Source of the DNA: Flaccisagitta enflata
Lineage: Eukaryota > Chaetognatha > Sagittoidea > Aphragmophora
Direction of reading: 5' to 3'
NCBI GenBank assembly: GCA_965153355.1
Contig: OZ231126.1
Coordinates: forward strand, 89,404,001 to 89,468,000
DNA length: 64,000 nt
The stretch's first letter is position 1; every line of letters starts with the position of its first letter. This document shows, in pieces, positions 45,340 to 57,485 of the stretch. The position numbers and the translations under genes are program-made. The notes beneath the pieces were generated by a model. That model did no database searches and was not told the DNA's origin. It was given only the letters and a program-made list of their open reading frames with translations.

Positions 45340-45710
45340 TAATCTTGTGAGACCTGTTAGATCAGTTTTCATAGGTATTAGGATGGGCTCAATATGGGCA
45401 TTAGAAATTCAAATTATTTCCAAGCACTTTTCATGTTCCAATTGCAAAATTAGAGCCCAATCTACTCGCAAAATCGATTTGAACTTGATCTAGGCACTCC
45501 GTCATTGACAAATGCGATTTTGGAGAGAAAATGAAAATTATCCAAATTCATTGAAATATTTAAATCTTCATAAAATCATAACTCCTCTTCTAATTGGCTG
45601 AAAATTTTAGGGATTGGTCTCATTCGAAGCCGATTTTTTAGTTCTTGCTCTGCTAAAAATCTCAGCTCAAAATTTATTTTCTTTTTCAAAAAGGGACATA
45701 TGATTTTTCA
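45340..45710 (+). repeat. Dispersed AT-rich repeat, copy 1
   Basis: TATTAGGATGGGCTCAATAT, AAGCACTTTTCATGTTCCAA, CTCCGTCATTGA, GAAATATTTAAATCTTCATA, GATTGGTCTCATTCG. The same order occurs inverted at 48475-48800. Confidence 0.75.
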
Positions 45711-46117
45711 CTTTTTTCTTACTCTACCTTTAACAACTCTGTAAACGCGCGTGTACGCGGGATATGACTCCTCTGGCCAAGATAGATCTGATAAATGATG
45801 CATCCGGGTTCATAAGCCGCGAGGCGAGCCGCAGTGATCAGTAAAATACCGCTTCACACCAGCACATAAGTCAAAATCATCATTTAGTAAATTAATCGAA
45901 ATTCTTCAATCTTCATCAGGTCATCGCTTCTCTTCCAATCGCCGACAGTGGGCAGGGGCAGTATACAGATAGGCAGGGGCAGTAATAAGGGTGAAGAGTA
46001 GCTGTATATTGGTTGGGCAGGGGCTGATTATACTCAGAGATCACTAATTCGGCCAATTTAAAGTCATCCAGAATTTCGCGGTACGGACAGCCTTTTGAAT
46101 TCCGTGATGTTAGTTTT

Positions 46118-46259
46118 TAGTCGCGGACACGTGACTCCTTGCCATGTCAGTCGGTCCGTCAGTCCATCGGTCCAGTAACATTTTTAAATTCCGAGTGTTT
46201 TATGCACTACTGTTCCTGCCCAACCGTCTGCGACTGGGTAGCTGTGTATCCAGCCTTGT
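46118..46259 (-). mobile_element. Family A element
   Basis: Minus strand: CAAGGCTGGATACACAGCTA, CAGTCGCAGACGGTTGGGCA, GGACCGATGGACTGACGGACC tract region, hairpin AGTCACGTGTCCGCGACTA. A (GTT/GTC)n array follows at 46343-46405. Confidence 0.88.
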
Positions 46260-46345
46260 TACTATCCATTTTTCTTATGGCTTATGCCACTGCTGCTTCT
46301 ATCGTCGATACTGCTGCCGCTGAAGCTGCTTCTTTCACCGCCGTT

Positions 46346-46394
<49 letters not shown>

Positions 46395-46768
46395 TTGTTG
46401 TCGTTGTTGCAGATGCTGCTGTCGTTGTTGCAGATGCTGCTGTCTATGTTGCTGCAAAGGTAATTGTTGAGGTGTTGTAAAGAATCACTACTTGGAACCA
46501 CTGGGCTTGTTCACTTTGTTTTGGTTTTCTTTGTCTCAGTCGAGATTCGCGCTACCATTCTTGCTCGTTCGACCTTATTTTCACTTACACTTGCAAAGTG
46601 TGAACACGTGGGAGTAAGCGAAGTGAGTGAGCAGGCCCATGAACCAAAGCGCTGCGGAACAAGTGCTAAGATGGAGTGGTGCGAGTGTACGAACATAGTG
46701 AGCGACCGAGTGGCCCGTCTAAAACGTGATTGTCACAAGTAGAAACAGGCCTTGTTCCAAATCATTTT

Positions 46769-46934
46769 CAGTCGCGTGCACGCAACTCTACATCCCGCTT
46801 TGTCCGTCGGTCAGTTGGTCCGTTGGTTAGTAACTTTTGTTTCTTATCTTATTTCTTCGACCCCACTGCTCCTGCCCAAATGGTCCAGTGCCTACCCACA
46901 CGCGACTTTGGTAGCCGTGTATCCGGCCTTGTTA
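46769..46934 (-). mobile_element. Family A element
   Basis: Minus strand: CAAGGCCGGATACACGGCTA, AAAGTCGCGTGTGGGTAGGC, CATTTGGGCAGGAGCAG, ACCAACGGACCAACTGACC tract, hairpin AGTTGCGTGCACGCGACT. Confidence 0.9.
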
Positions 46935-46959
46935 CCCTCTAGATACCTCTATAACTTGT

Positions 46960-47455
46960 TAGTCGCGTGAACGCGACTCTAGAAGCCGCTGTGTCGGTCG
47001 GTCTGTCGGTCGGTCACTAAACTTTTTTGAAATATGGCTCTAATCTTCATTTTAAAGGTACTTTAGGGTACTTAAGGGTACCTAAGGGTACTTTAGGGTA
47101 ATTCAAGGTACATTAGGTACTTAAGGTACTTAGGGGTACTTAAGGTCACTTCAGGATACTCTACGTTTTAAAGGTACTTGAGGGTACTTTTGAGAACTTA
47201 ATGGTAGTTTAAGGTAGTTTAGGGTACTTAAGGGTACTTTAGGGTACTTCAAGGTACTTAAAGTACTTAAAGGTACTTTAGGGTACTTTACCTTTAAAAC
47301 CTTCATCTTTATTACCTTTACCTTTATTACCTTTACCTTTATTACCTTAACCTTTATGACCTTTACCTTTATTACTTTTACCTTTATGACCTTAATTACC
47401 TTTATTACCTTAATTACCTTTATTACCACGCGACTAAGGTTTGTTGACCTTGTTT
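46960..47455 (-). mobile_element. Family A element with (GGTACTTAAGG)n core
   Basis: Minus strand: CAAGGTCAACAAACC, TTAGTCGCGTGG, (TAAAGGTAA)n-like tract, GTACCCTTAAG-type 10-11 bp array (47055-47290), GACCGACCGACAGACC tract, hairpin AGTCGCGTTCACGCGACTA. Confidence 0.82.
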
Positions 47456-47612
47456 TGCTTATTTCTGCTAATCCAAAAGCTTGATCAATAAAAAATTCAT
47501 GACCATTATAAAGTTCTTTGAAAAATCTTTCTAATGCGACGTTGCTGGTATCTGTAGCTTTATTCGTTTAGAAATGGCATAGGTTGCGAGAAAAATATCA
47601 CCAATTAGAAGT

Positions 47613-48140
47613 CGCAAAAGCGTTAGATGGTCAGCGGTACCCGTTGCCCCTATGTGAGTGTATGTGGGTGTGAGGTGGTTAGAGGGGCAGCGGCCCCAAA
47701 GGGGCCGATGACCTATGCTGTTTTTATTTGAGCCTCAAGGCTGGAATTATGGCCTCAAGGCTGGAATTGGGGCCTTGAAGCTGGAATTATGGCCTCGAGG
47801 CTGGAATTATGGCTTCGAGGCTGGAATTGGGGCTTTGAGGTTTGGATTTGAGCCTTGAGGCTGGGATTTGAGCCTCAAGGCTGGGATTTGAGCCTCGAGG
47901 CTGAGATTTGAGCCACGAGGCTGGGATTTGGACCTCAAGGTTAGAATTTGGATCTCTGGGGTGGAACATGAGCCTCACAGTTTGAATTTGGGCCTCAGGA
48001 CTAGATTTTGGTCCTCTGGGCAAGAACTTGGGCCTCAAGGCTAGAATTTGGGCCTCAAGGTTAGAATTTGTATCTCTGGGGTGGAATATGGGCCTCACAA
48101 CCAGAATTTGGGTCGCGAAGCTGGGGGGGGGGGGATACGG
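47613..48140 (+). mobile_element. Family B element with 20-bp minisatellite core
   Basis: TCGCAAAAGCGTTAGATGGT, CAGCGGTACCCGTTGCCC, GGGGCAGCGGCCCCAAAGG, ATGACCTATG, then about 20 copies of GGCCTCAAGGCTGGAATTTG (47735-48120). The right inverted module is missing. Confidence 0.78.
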
Positions 48141-48474
48141 ACGGAGTCACGGAGGAGAAGGAGAGGGAGATATTTCCGCATATTTGTTAGTATTCTTTGT
48201 CTCAATGTTTTTCTTAATAATGCCATTCAGAATTATCTCAGCTACTTGATATCCATGAGCAAATTACGGAGCTTCGAATTTTCTACAGAATGGCGCCGAG
48301 AACGAATCTTTTACTTAATGCGATTAGTTTCCATGTTACAACAAACAAAAACATGAAAATCCTATAGTGAATTCTCAAATTCTTGACAACCTGTCTTCAT
48401 CCCAATGCCATTCCTTAACTGATAAAGCTAGGCCAACCAGTATTTTTTACTTATATCATTTATAAAATCCATTT

Positions 48475-48800
48475 TCGCGAAAATCGCTCGGCCGATTGAG
48501 CTGCAAATTTTCACAAATAAAAAACTTAAAAAATGCTGTCGAATGAGACCAATCCCAAAGTTTTTGACCAATAAGAAGAGAAATAATGATTTTCTAAAGA
48601 TTTAAATATTTCATTGAAAATGACATTTTTTTCTTTTCTCCTCAAAATAACATCTTTCAATGACGGAGTACCAAGATCAATTCCGAATCAATTTTGCATG
48701 TAGATTAAGCTCTAATTATGCAATTGGAACATGAAAAGTGCTTGGAAATAATGTTTAGTTCGAATGCCCACATTGAGCCCTCTCTAATAGGTATAATATT
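48475..48800 (-). repeat. Dispersed AT-rich repeat, copy 2
   Basis: Inverted counterpart of 45340-45710. The next family B element begins right at its TATAATAT edge. Confidence 0.75.
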
Positions 48801-48802
48801 CG

Positions 48803-49390
48803 CAAAAGCGTTAGATGGTCAGCGGTACTCGATGCCCCTGTGTGTGTGTACGTGAATGTTTGTTGGTGAGAGGGGTGGCGGCCCTGAAGGGGCCAATGAC
48901 CTATCTTTAGTAAGCTCTGATGCTCTAGGATGGGTGTTGAGTCTTTAGGCTGGGATTTGAGCCTTGCAGCTGGGATTTGAGTCTCGAGGCTGGGATTTGA
49001 GGCTTGAGGCTAGGATTAGAGTCTTTAGGCAGAACTTTTAACCTCGAGGCTGTGATTTTAGCCATGATGATGGGATTTGAGCCTCTTGGCTGGGATACTA
49101 GCCTTGAGGCTGAGATTTGAGCCTTGCAGGATTTGAGCCTCCTGGCTGGGGTTTTAGCCTTGAGGCTGGGATTTAAACCTCAAGGCTCAGATTTGTGCCT
49201 AGACACTGGGATGTGGGCCTCTTGGCTGAGATGTGAGCCTGGAGGCTAGGATCTGGGCCTTGAGGCTTGGGTTTGAGCCTCAAGACTGGGATATGAGCTT
49301 TGAAGGGGTGGTCGGATGGAGAAGGAAATATTTGCCCTATGTGTGAGAACTTAGGTCAACGGACCCTTTGGGCCCGCTGCCCAAAAAGCG
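48803..49390 (+). mobile_element. Family B element with 20-bp minisatellite core
   Basis: TCGCAAAAGCGTTAGATGGT, CAGCGGTACTCGATGCCC, GGCGGCCCTGAAGGGGCC, about 18 copies of GAGCCTTGAGGCTGGGATTT, then the right module CCCTTTGGGCCCGCTGCCCA. Its core unit is close to that of 47613-48140. Confidence 0.8.
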
Positions 49391-49599
49391 AATCTCTAGT
49401 TAGTTAGGCGAGAGGAGCTTTTTGAAGGCCCTACTGAGGTATTTCAGAACAAATTTAACTATGCATTCGCACCGGTTAATCTAGATCTAGAAGCATTGTT
49501 TTCATACATGTTTTTGAAAAATCAACTGATTTTCATTTTGACGAAACATAATTTTCATCTCTTTCGAAGGATTATACCCAACCGTTGGAAAGAAGTCAA

Positions 49600-49713
49600 C
49601 AATAACAACAATAGCAACAAAAACAACAAAACAAAAACAACAACAATAGCAACAACAATAACAAAAACAGCAAAAACAACAACAACAACAAGAACAACAA
49701 CAACAACAACAGT

Positions 49714-49787
<74 letters not shown>

Positions 49788-49823
49788 CCAAAACAACCAA
49801 AACAACCATATCAACAATACCAA

Positions 49824-49907
<84 letters not shown>

Positions 49908-49910
49908 TTT
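49600..49910. repeat. (CAA)n and (GT)n microsatellites
   Basis: CAA-type array 49600-49790 with variants, then (GT)n 49826-49904. Overlapping frames are artefacts. Confidence 0.97.
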
Positions 49911-50183
49911 GTGTGTGAGTGTCACGCAAATCTTGCCATCGATTCGTCTGCAGAGTTTTGTCTGCCTTATTTCTCTTGTACTATAAGTACAAGCTTAGAT
50001 AACGATTTTTCTCCTAGTCGAGTCTATAACTGACAAAAGAGGGTTTTTTTCGTCTCTCTTTTTTTTATTTTTTATTTTTTATTTTTTATTTTTTTGGAGG
50101 TGGCCGAAGGGCAGGGGGGGGGGGGAAAGGAGAGGGAAAATGAGGTAGAGGATCTTACATTGTCGATTGGGATTTGAGAGGGA

Positions 50184-50425
50184 CAAGGCCGGTTACTCAG
50201 TTACCAAAGTCGCATGCGGGTGGGCGGGGGCAGCAATAAAAAAGAGGTTAACCATCCATTTGGGCACAAGTAGTAATTTCTATAACCGCCCGTAAACGCC
50301 CGTAAACGCCTAAAAGTAACGGGTAACGGACTGGCCATATAACCCACCAACAAACCGACCAACCAACCGACCAACCGACCGACGGATGGAAAATACGAAT
50401 TGTTGAGTCGCGAAGCAAGTGACTA
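50184..50425 (+). mobile_element. Family A element
   Basis: CAAGGCCGGTTACTCAGTTA, CAAAGTCGCATGCGGGTGGG, CATTTGGGCACAAGTAG, CGCCCGTAAACGCC twice, ACCAACCGACCAACCGACC tract, hairpin AGTCGCGAAGCAAGTGACTA. Confidence 0.88.
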
Positions 50426-50449
50426 AGTTTTTTTTCTTTGTTTCCATTT

Positions 50450-50690
50450 TAGATGCGTCCTCGCATCTCCAAAAGAGGGTTTGTCAGTCCATCCGTTGGC
50501 CCGTCCGTCGGTCCGTCTGTCAGTCTGTTGGTCCATAACGCCTGTGCGAAAAATCTCGTTTCTCGGCTGTTTTTGGCCACGTTGAGATCCTATACTGAAA
50601 CAAATGAACAACCAACATGTTTTGAGAGCCTCCTTTACCACTTCACCCATCTGTTCGTCCGTCTGACACATGATCAATACATGCAGAGAC
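50450..50690 (-). mobile_element. Family A-like element, AGATGCG hairpin subfamily, copy 1
   Basis: Terminal hairpin AGATGCGTCCTCGCATCT, CCGTCCGTCGGTCCG tract, then TTTCTCGGCTGTTTTTGGCC, ACTGAAACAAATGA and TTTTGAGAGCCTCC. The same order is at 62941-63200 in the other orientation. The hairpin differs from the main family but its position and the tract are the same. Confidence 0.8.
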
Positions 50691-50815
50691 ACAGCCTGGA
50701 CGCATCGTTGCCCAGTCGGGGTTGTTATTTTTGTTCTGCGGGGACTCTTCTTAGTATTCACCGATGGAAACAGAGGGCGCGCAAGCAATCGTATTTTCTT
50801 CAGCAACGTTCTTTT

Positions 50816-52358
50816 TAGTCGCGTGCACGCGACTCTACAACCAACTCTGTCGGTTGGTTGGTTGGTGGGTCGGTTGGTCTGTCGGGCCATCGGTTGGTTA
50901 CAATTTGCTTTTTTTCGTCATTTTGAGTCATTTTAAGTCATTTTAAGTCATTATAAATCATTTTAAGTCATTTAGGGTCATTCAAAGTCATTTTAAGTCA
51001 CTATTGTTACTTTGTCATTTTTTGTCATTTTTTGTCATTTTAGTCATTTTTTGTAAATTTTGTTTTTTTTTCAATCATTTTTTGTCATGATACAGTAGAT
51101 GTCGTCTAGACTTGGAAATACGGGGGGAATTCATTACAGGAAGACAAATAAAGTTAAGAGAGTGATATTTGGAATATAAATTATTAAAAGGATGCTTTAT
51201 TGCCAATGGGTGTCAGTTGCCATAGAAACACATTTCCATGTATTTAAGCTAAAGTATCAATTTTTGATAAATTTTTTGAAGGAACATTGTTTAAAATAAA
51301 ATTTGCCACAACTTTGTCACAGTATGTCCTGTAAGAATTTCGCTTGTTTGGTGGTTGCTAGGGAGCATCACAAGGCTGTCACACATAGTTACACTCCGGA
51401 GCAACGGCTAAACGAGCAATATTCTTACAGAACATACTGTGGCAAATTTTATTTTAAACAATGTTCCCTAAAAAAAATTCTCAAAATATTAATACTTTAG
51501 CATGAATATATGAAAATGTGTTTCCATAGCAACCAACACCCATGGGCAACAAAGCATCCTTTTATTAGTGTATATTCCAAATATCAGTCTCTTAAATAGA
51601 TTTGTCTTTTTGTAATGAATTCCTCCGTATTTCCAAGTCTAGACGACATCTACTGTATGAAAAGTGGAACAATATCCCTCACTATACCCAAACTGTCAGT
51701 TTCAGTCATCTTGAGTCATTCTAAGTCATTTTAGGTCATTTTAAGTCATTTTAAGTCATTTTCAGTTTTTGTGTCAGTTTTGTCATTTTTTGTCATTTTA
51801 ATTCATTTTAAGTCATTTCAAGTCACTTTTTTTATTTTAAGTCACTTTTGTCATTTTTCGTCATTTTTGTCATTTTTTATATCATTTTTTTTCATGATAA
51901 GTCATCTGATGTCAGTCTCAGTCATCCTGAGTCATTCTAAGTCATTTTAAGTAATTTTTAGTCATTTTTAGTCATTTTAAGTTATTTTGTCATTTTAAGT
52001 TATTCTTAGTCATTATAAGTCACTTTAAGTCATTGGAAGTCAACATTGTGTCCCGACAATGTGTCCCGACATTGTGTCCCAACATTGTGTCCTGACATTG
52101 TGTCCTGACAATCTATCCCGACATTGTGTCCCAATATTGTGTCCCAACATAGTGTCCCAACAGACGCAACAGTCATTTGTGTCCCAACAGTTATTTGTGT
52201 CCCAACAGTTATTTGTGTCCCAACAGTCATTTGTGTCCCAACAGTCATTTGTGTCTTGACAGTTATTTGTATCAATTCAGTAAATTCTGTTGATTGAGTT
52301 AATTAAAACAGATTGTATCAAGAGTCAAGCACGCGACTTGAAGGTGTTGGCCTTGTTT
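50816..52358 (-). mobile_element. Family A element (1.54 kb) with satellite core and nested foldback
   Basis: Minus strand: CAAGGCCAACACCTTCAAGT, CGCGTGCTTGAC, a GTCCCAACA-type array (52040-52270), AATGACTTA-type arrays, a nested element at 51093-51655, more AATGACTTAA, GACCGACC-type tract, GTTGTAG and the perfect palindrome AGTCGCGTGCACGCGACT. Both ends survive, so this is a complete large copy. Confidence 0.88.
51093..51655. mobile_element. TA-flanked foldback element (563 bp)
   Basis: Arms start CAGTAGATGTCGTCTAGACT and mirror at 51636-51655; TA at 51091-51092 and 51656-51657. The inside includes TTGGTTGCTATGGAAACACA-like arms and ACAGAACATACTGTGG. Sister of 20970-21572, inserted into the array of the surrounding family A copy. 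Confidence 0.87.
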
Positions 52359-52429
52359 TTCCTCATTTTTGCGTTCTTTTTTTCCTGTAGTGTCGTCCTT
52401 CGATTTGCCTTTGCGCCAAGTCCAACTTT

Positions 52430-52770
52430 ATTCATTCATTCATTCATTCATTCTTTCATTCATTCATTCTTTCATTCATTCATTCATTCATTCATTCATT
52501 CGTTCATTCATAAATTCATTCAATCATTCATTCATTCATTCATTCATTCATTCATTCATTCATTCATTCATTCATTCACTCATTCATTCATTCACTCATT
52601 CATTCATTCACTAATTCATTCATTCATATATTCATTTATTTTTTCATGCATTTTGTCATTCGTTTATCTTTTCATGCATTTTGTCATTCACTCATTCATT
52701 CATTCATTCATTTATTCATTCATTCATTCATTCATTCATTCAGTCATTGATTTTTTCATTCGTTCATTCT
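52430..52770. repeat. (ATTC)n microsatellite
   Basis: Interrupted ATTC array of about 340 bp. Confidence 0.97.
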
Positions 52771-52799
52771 TTTTACAATATTCTTCAGATGATGGTTGG

Positions 52800-53125
52800 T
52801 GTAATAGGCAGCAATGACATTATGGCCATGATGACATAGGCACATTGCATGGATGCAACTGACAACGCAATCAAAGGTATCATCTCTCAGTGCCATCACT
52901 CAGTGTCAGTCCAGGGCGACTAAAACCACAGAAATAATGGAAATAAAAAAAAAGAAAAAAAAATAGAAAGAAAATGAAAGGAAAGAAGGAGGATGCGTTG
53001 AATCCTCTTTTTGAGTTTCATTATTCCTCACAAGAGAGAAAAAGAAAAATTGGGTAAATCTCATGAAAAATCACGTTTGTGACTTTGTCCTCCTTTCTTT
53101 ATCCAAAATCATCATTCCACAATCC
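52800..53125. other. Unique spacer
   Basis: No feature recognised; A/G-rich in the middle. Confidence 0.4.
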
Positions 53126-53129
53126 ACAG

Positions 53130-55195
53130 TCCACACTCAAATCCCAAATATATTCCATCATTTCTTCTCTCAATGCCCCTCCCCTTAATCATTCCACACT
53201 CAAATCCCAAATATATTTCATCATTTCCTCTCTCAATGCCCCCCCTTAATCATTCCACACTCAAATCCCAAATATATTCCATCATTTCCTCTCTCAATGC
53301 CCCCCCCTTAATCATTCCACACTCAAATCCCAAATATATTCCATCATTTCTTCTCTCAATGCCCCCCCCCCTTAATCATTCCACACTCAAATCCCAAATA
53401 TATTCCATCATTTCTTCTCTCAATGCCCCTCCCTTAATCATTACACACTCAAATCCCAAATATATTCCATCATTTCCTCTCTCAATGCCCCCCCCTTAAT
53501 CATTCCACACTCAAATCCCAAATATATTCCATCATTTCTTCTCTCAATGCCCCCCCCCTTAATCATTCCACACTCAAATCCCAAATATATTCCATCATTT
53601 CTTCTCTCAATGCCCCCCCCCCTTAATCATTCCACACTCAAATCCCAAATATATTCCATCATTTCTTCTCTCAATGCCCCCCCCCTTAATCATTCCACAC
53701 TCAAATCCCAAATATATTCCATCATTTCTTCTCTCAATGCCCCCCCCTTAATCATTCCACACTTAAATCCCAAATATATTCCATCATTTCTTCTCTCAAT
53801 GCCCCCCCCTTAATCATTCCACACTCAAATCCCAAATATATTCCATCATTTCCTCTCTCAATGCCCCCCCCTTAATCATTCCACACTCAAATCCCAAATA
53901 TATTCCATCATTTCTTCTCTCAATGCCCCTCCCTTAATCATTCCACACTCAAATCCCAAATGTATTCCATCATTTCCTCTCTCAATGCCCCCCCTTAATC
54001 ATTCCACATTCAAATGCCAAATATATTCCATCATTTCCTCTCTCAATGCCCCCCCCCCTTAATCATTCCACACTCAAATCCCAAATATATTCCATCATTT
54101 CTTCTATCAATGCCCCTCCCTTAATCATTACACACTCAAATCCCAAATATATTCCATCATTTCCTCTCTCAATGCCCCCCCTTAATCATTCCACACTCAA
54201 ATCCCAAATATATTCCATCATTTCCTCTCTCAATGCCCCCCCCTTAATCATTCCACACTCAAATCCCAAATATATTCCATCATTTCCTCTCTCAATGCCC
54301 CCCCCTTAATCATTCCACACTCAAATCCCAAATATATTCCATCATTTCTTCTCTCAATGCCCCCCCCCCCCTTAATCATTCCACACTCAAATCCCAAATA
54401 TATTCCATCATTTCTTCTCTCAATGCCCCCCCCTTAATCATTCCACACTCAAATCCCAAATATATTCCATCATTTCTTCTCTCAATGCCCCTCCCTTAAT
54501 CATTACACACTCAAATCCCAAATATATTCCATCATTTCCTCTCTCAAAGCCCCCCCCCTTAATCATTCCACACTCAAATCTAAAATATATTCCATCATTT
54601 CTTCTCTCAATGCCTCCCCCCCCTTAATCATTCCACACTCAAATCTAAAATATATTCCATCATTTCTTCTCTCAATGCCCCCCCCTTAATCATTCCACAC
54701 TCAATTCCCAATCTATTCCATCATTTCCTCTCTCAATGCCCCCCCCCCTTATCATTCCACACTCAAATCCCAAATATATTCCATCATTTCTTCTCTCAAT
54801 GCCCCTCCCCATAATCATTCCACACTCAAATCCCAAATATATTCCATCATTTTTTCTCTCCATGCCCCCCCTTAATCATTACACACTCAAATCCCAAATA
54901 TATTCCATCATTTCTTCTCTCAATGCCCCTCCCTTAATCATTCCACACTCAAATGCCATATATATTCCATCATTTCTTCTCTCAATCCCCCCCCCCCTTA
55001 ATCATTCCACACTCAAATCCCAAATATATTCCATCATTTATTCTCTCAATACCCCCCCCCTTAATCATTCCACACTCAAATCCCAAATATATTCCATCAT
55101 TTATTCTCTCAATACCCCCCCCCCCCCTTAATCATTCCACACTCAAATCCCAAATGTATTCCATCATTTATTCTCTCAATACCCCTCCTCCCTTT
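53130..55195. repeat. 60-62 bp satellite with variable C-run
   Basis: About 34 tandem copies of TTAATCATTCCACACTCAAA, TCCCAAATATATTCCATCAT, TTCTTCTCTCAATGCC plus C(5-14). Units are nearly identical apart from the C-run length, TTCC/TTCT and rare substitutions. The C-run length sets the reading frame, which explains scattered repeat-peptide frames. Confidence 0.97.
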
Positions 55196-55276
55196 TCACT
55201 TTCCTGAAAGATAAGCTCCAGCGTGTAAAATGCCCCCTCTTTCACCATTTCTCCTGCCCCTTGTAACAGGGAACAT

Positions 55277-55560
55277 CTTTTTGGGCAGCGAGCCCAAGAG
55301 GCCAGGGGAACAAAGTCCCGCAGATCACAGGGGACCCTCTCACCCTGATCCTAACCTCAAAGTCGCCAATCATGACCTCCCAGACCAAGATCCTGGATTC
55401 TTGAGATTGAGCTGAGATCCTTGCCTCTGAGACCAAAAAAGTGGACAAAAAGATTGATTCTGTACTCTGCAAAACTTTGTCTCCCTCAAGGCCGCTGCTG
55501 TGCTTTTACTATTAACTTGATTCTACAACCAGTTATACAGGGCACGGGTATCGCTGACCA
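55277..55560 (-). mobile_element. Family B element, short core
   Basis: TTTTTGGGCAGCGAGCCCAA, AAGTCCCGCAGATCACAGGG, short degraded core, CTGCAAAACTTTGTCTCC, AAGGCCGCTGC, and the end GGGCACGGGTATCGCTGACC. Confidence 0.72.
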
Positions 55561-56232
55561 TAAATAGTTACATACTTGTTTTTGGCTGCCTATCCCCTCT
55601 CTCTCACCCCGAGGGTGTGATTTGGATTTTTTTCCTTTCTCTCTTTCTCGAGCTCTGTTCGCGTAATGTGCGTGCGCCAACTTGACGCTTGAGTGTGCGC
55701 ACTCGGCGTGACACACGCGCACACACGTCTGCGTGCGCGCGACGTCCATCGAGATCACGTGACACGAGCGTGACCTCATTCCATTAATTTTCGTCCGCAT
55801 GAAAAATAATCTTCTTTCCATCGGAAAAAGATGGCGTCCAAAATGATGCGTGGAAAGAGAGAGAGAGAGAGAGAGAAAAAAATGATAGTGGAAAACAGTA
55901 AGAGAGAGAGAGAGAGAGTGACAAAGTTGAGAATCGTCAATCAAGCTTCCAGCCTTATGAGAGTGTCCAATAGTGCAGTCAATGTCTCAAACCGACAAAG
56001 TAGACAGTTGAATTTCGCAATAACGGATGTCAAGAGACTATTTGATTGCTTTTTACTATAGATTTCTGAAATTGCCAATATGAAAAAAAAAGATAAATAA
56101 TTACAAAAATTATCTTTAAACAGTCAAATTCTTGTTGTTCTTGGGTTCATTTCAGGGAGGAGTAACTGTGCTGAGTTTGTGTACCGGACAACCACTTCTT
56201 GCAGGCGATGACTAAATAATGCGGCTTTTGGT
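55561..56232. other. Locally GC-rich unique region with (AG)n
   Basis: CpG- and CACACG-rich stretch at 55655-55790 including ATCACGTGAC, then short (AG)n at 55855-55915. A regulatory role cannot be shown; no gene recognised. Confidence 0.3.
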
Positions 56233-56392
<160 letters not shown>

Positions 56393-56874
56393 TTGTGGAA
56401 CCCACGCGGCACCACAAGCTGGAATGTGGCCTTTTGGCCTGGCGAGTTAGACAACCGACAAGCGACAGATAGACTGAAAGACAGACAGACAGATAGATTA
56501 GTTTTGGAAAAAAAAGTGATAGGTAAAGGAAGAAAGCTGGAAAGAGTGAATGGTTGAGAACGGTAAAGGAAGAAAGAGGGTTGATTGAGTCGTGGTCATG
56601 GAAATGCTAAACAAAGGGGGGGGGGTGAAAGGAGGGGGCCGTTGAGAATTGAGGGGAAAAAGAATTGGAAGGGAAGTGGGCAAAGGAAAGTTAGTTTGGG
56701 GCACTTTTTTTGGAAATGGGGAATGGACGGGTGGCGAATTTTCGGTGATCAGATAGACCATTTGTCTTCCGTCCACAAACGAGCCAATGACCAACGGGCA
56801 GTTAAGTCGCATCGGGGCGTAAAGTGCGCCAATAAAGGCGGCTCTGTTGCCTTGGAAAAAAAGGAGGTAGTACC

Positions 56875-56996
56875 CACCGCCGCCGCCGCCGCCACTGACG
56901 CCGCCGCTAACGCCGCCGCCGTCGCCGTCGCCGCCGCCGCCGCCGCTACCGCCGCTGACGCCGCCGCTACCGCCGACGCCGCCGCTACCGCCGACG

Positions 56997-57053
<57 letters not shown>

Positions 57054-57091
57054 ACGCCGCCGCCGCCACCGCCGCCGCCGCCGCCACCGCC

Positions 57092-57136
<45 letters not shown>

Positions 57137-57152
57137 GCCGCCGCCGCCGCTA
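56875..57152. repeat. (GCC)n microsatellite, about 280 bp
   Basis: Nearly pure GCC with GAC/GCT/ACC variants; poly-Ala frames on both strands are translations. Unusually GC-rich in an AT-rich window. Confidence 0.96.
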
Positions 57153-57384
57153 CCGACTCACAAGATGAGATGGCGCGTATTGGGCCATTGGCCTCGCTGT
57201 TTCTGTTGCGAACGATCGCGCGCGTGTGTGTGTGAGTGTGTTTACATGCCCTTATTCTAACATGGGCGCGCAACAAAGCACGCATGCGCGTAGTTTATTT
57301 AGAAAGATGTTTTCTATTCGCACATGTGCATGTAGTTAGTCATATTACAAAGCCCGAATCTGGAAATGATATCATGGTGGACAT

Positions 57385-57475
57385 AATTGAGTCGCTTTTG
57401 ATTCCCCCTCCCCCTGCCTTTGATTTCCTTTCCCATCTCCATGCTCTATGATTTTCCTTCCCCCTATCAGAGAGG
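57385..57475 (-). mobile_element. Fragment of the 306-bp TIR element
   Basis: GAGTCGCTTTTGATTCCCCC, CCTGCCTTTGATTTCCTTTC, CCCATCTCC match 15776-16081 inverted. Confidence 0.6.
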
Positions 57476-57485
57476 GGGGGAACTT

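Noticed and set aside
53130-55195. CRISPR-like regular spacing
   Set aside because: Whole 60-bp units are repeated with no unique spacers; this is a satellite in a eukaryotic genome.
56585-57235. 216-codon Ala-rich plus-strand frame
   Set aside because: Translation of the (GCC)n array; the complementary frame is equally long.
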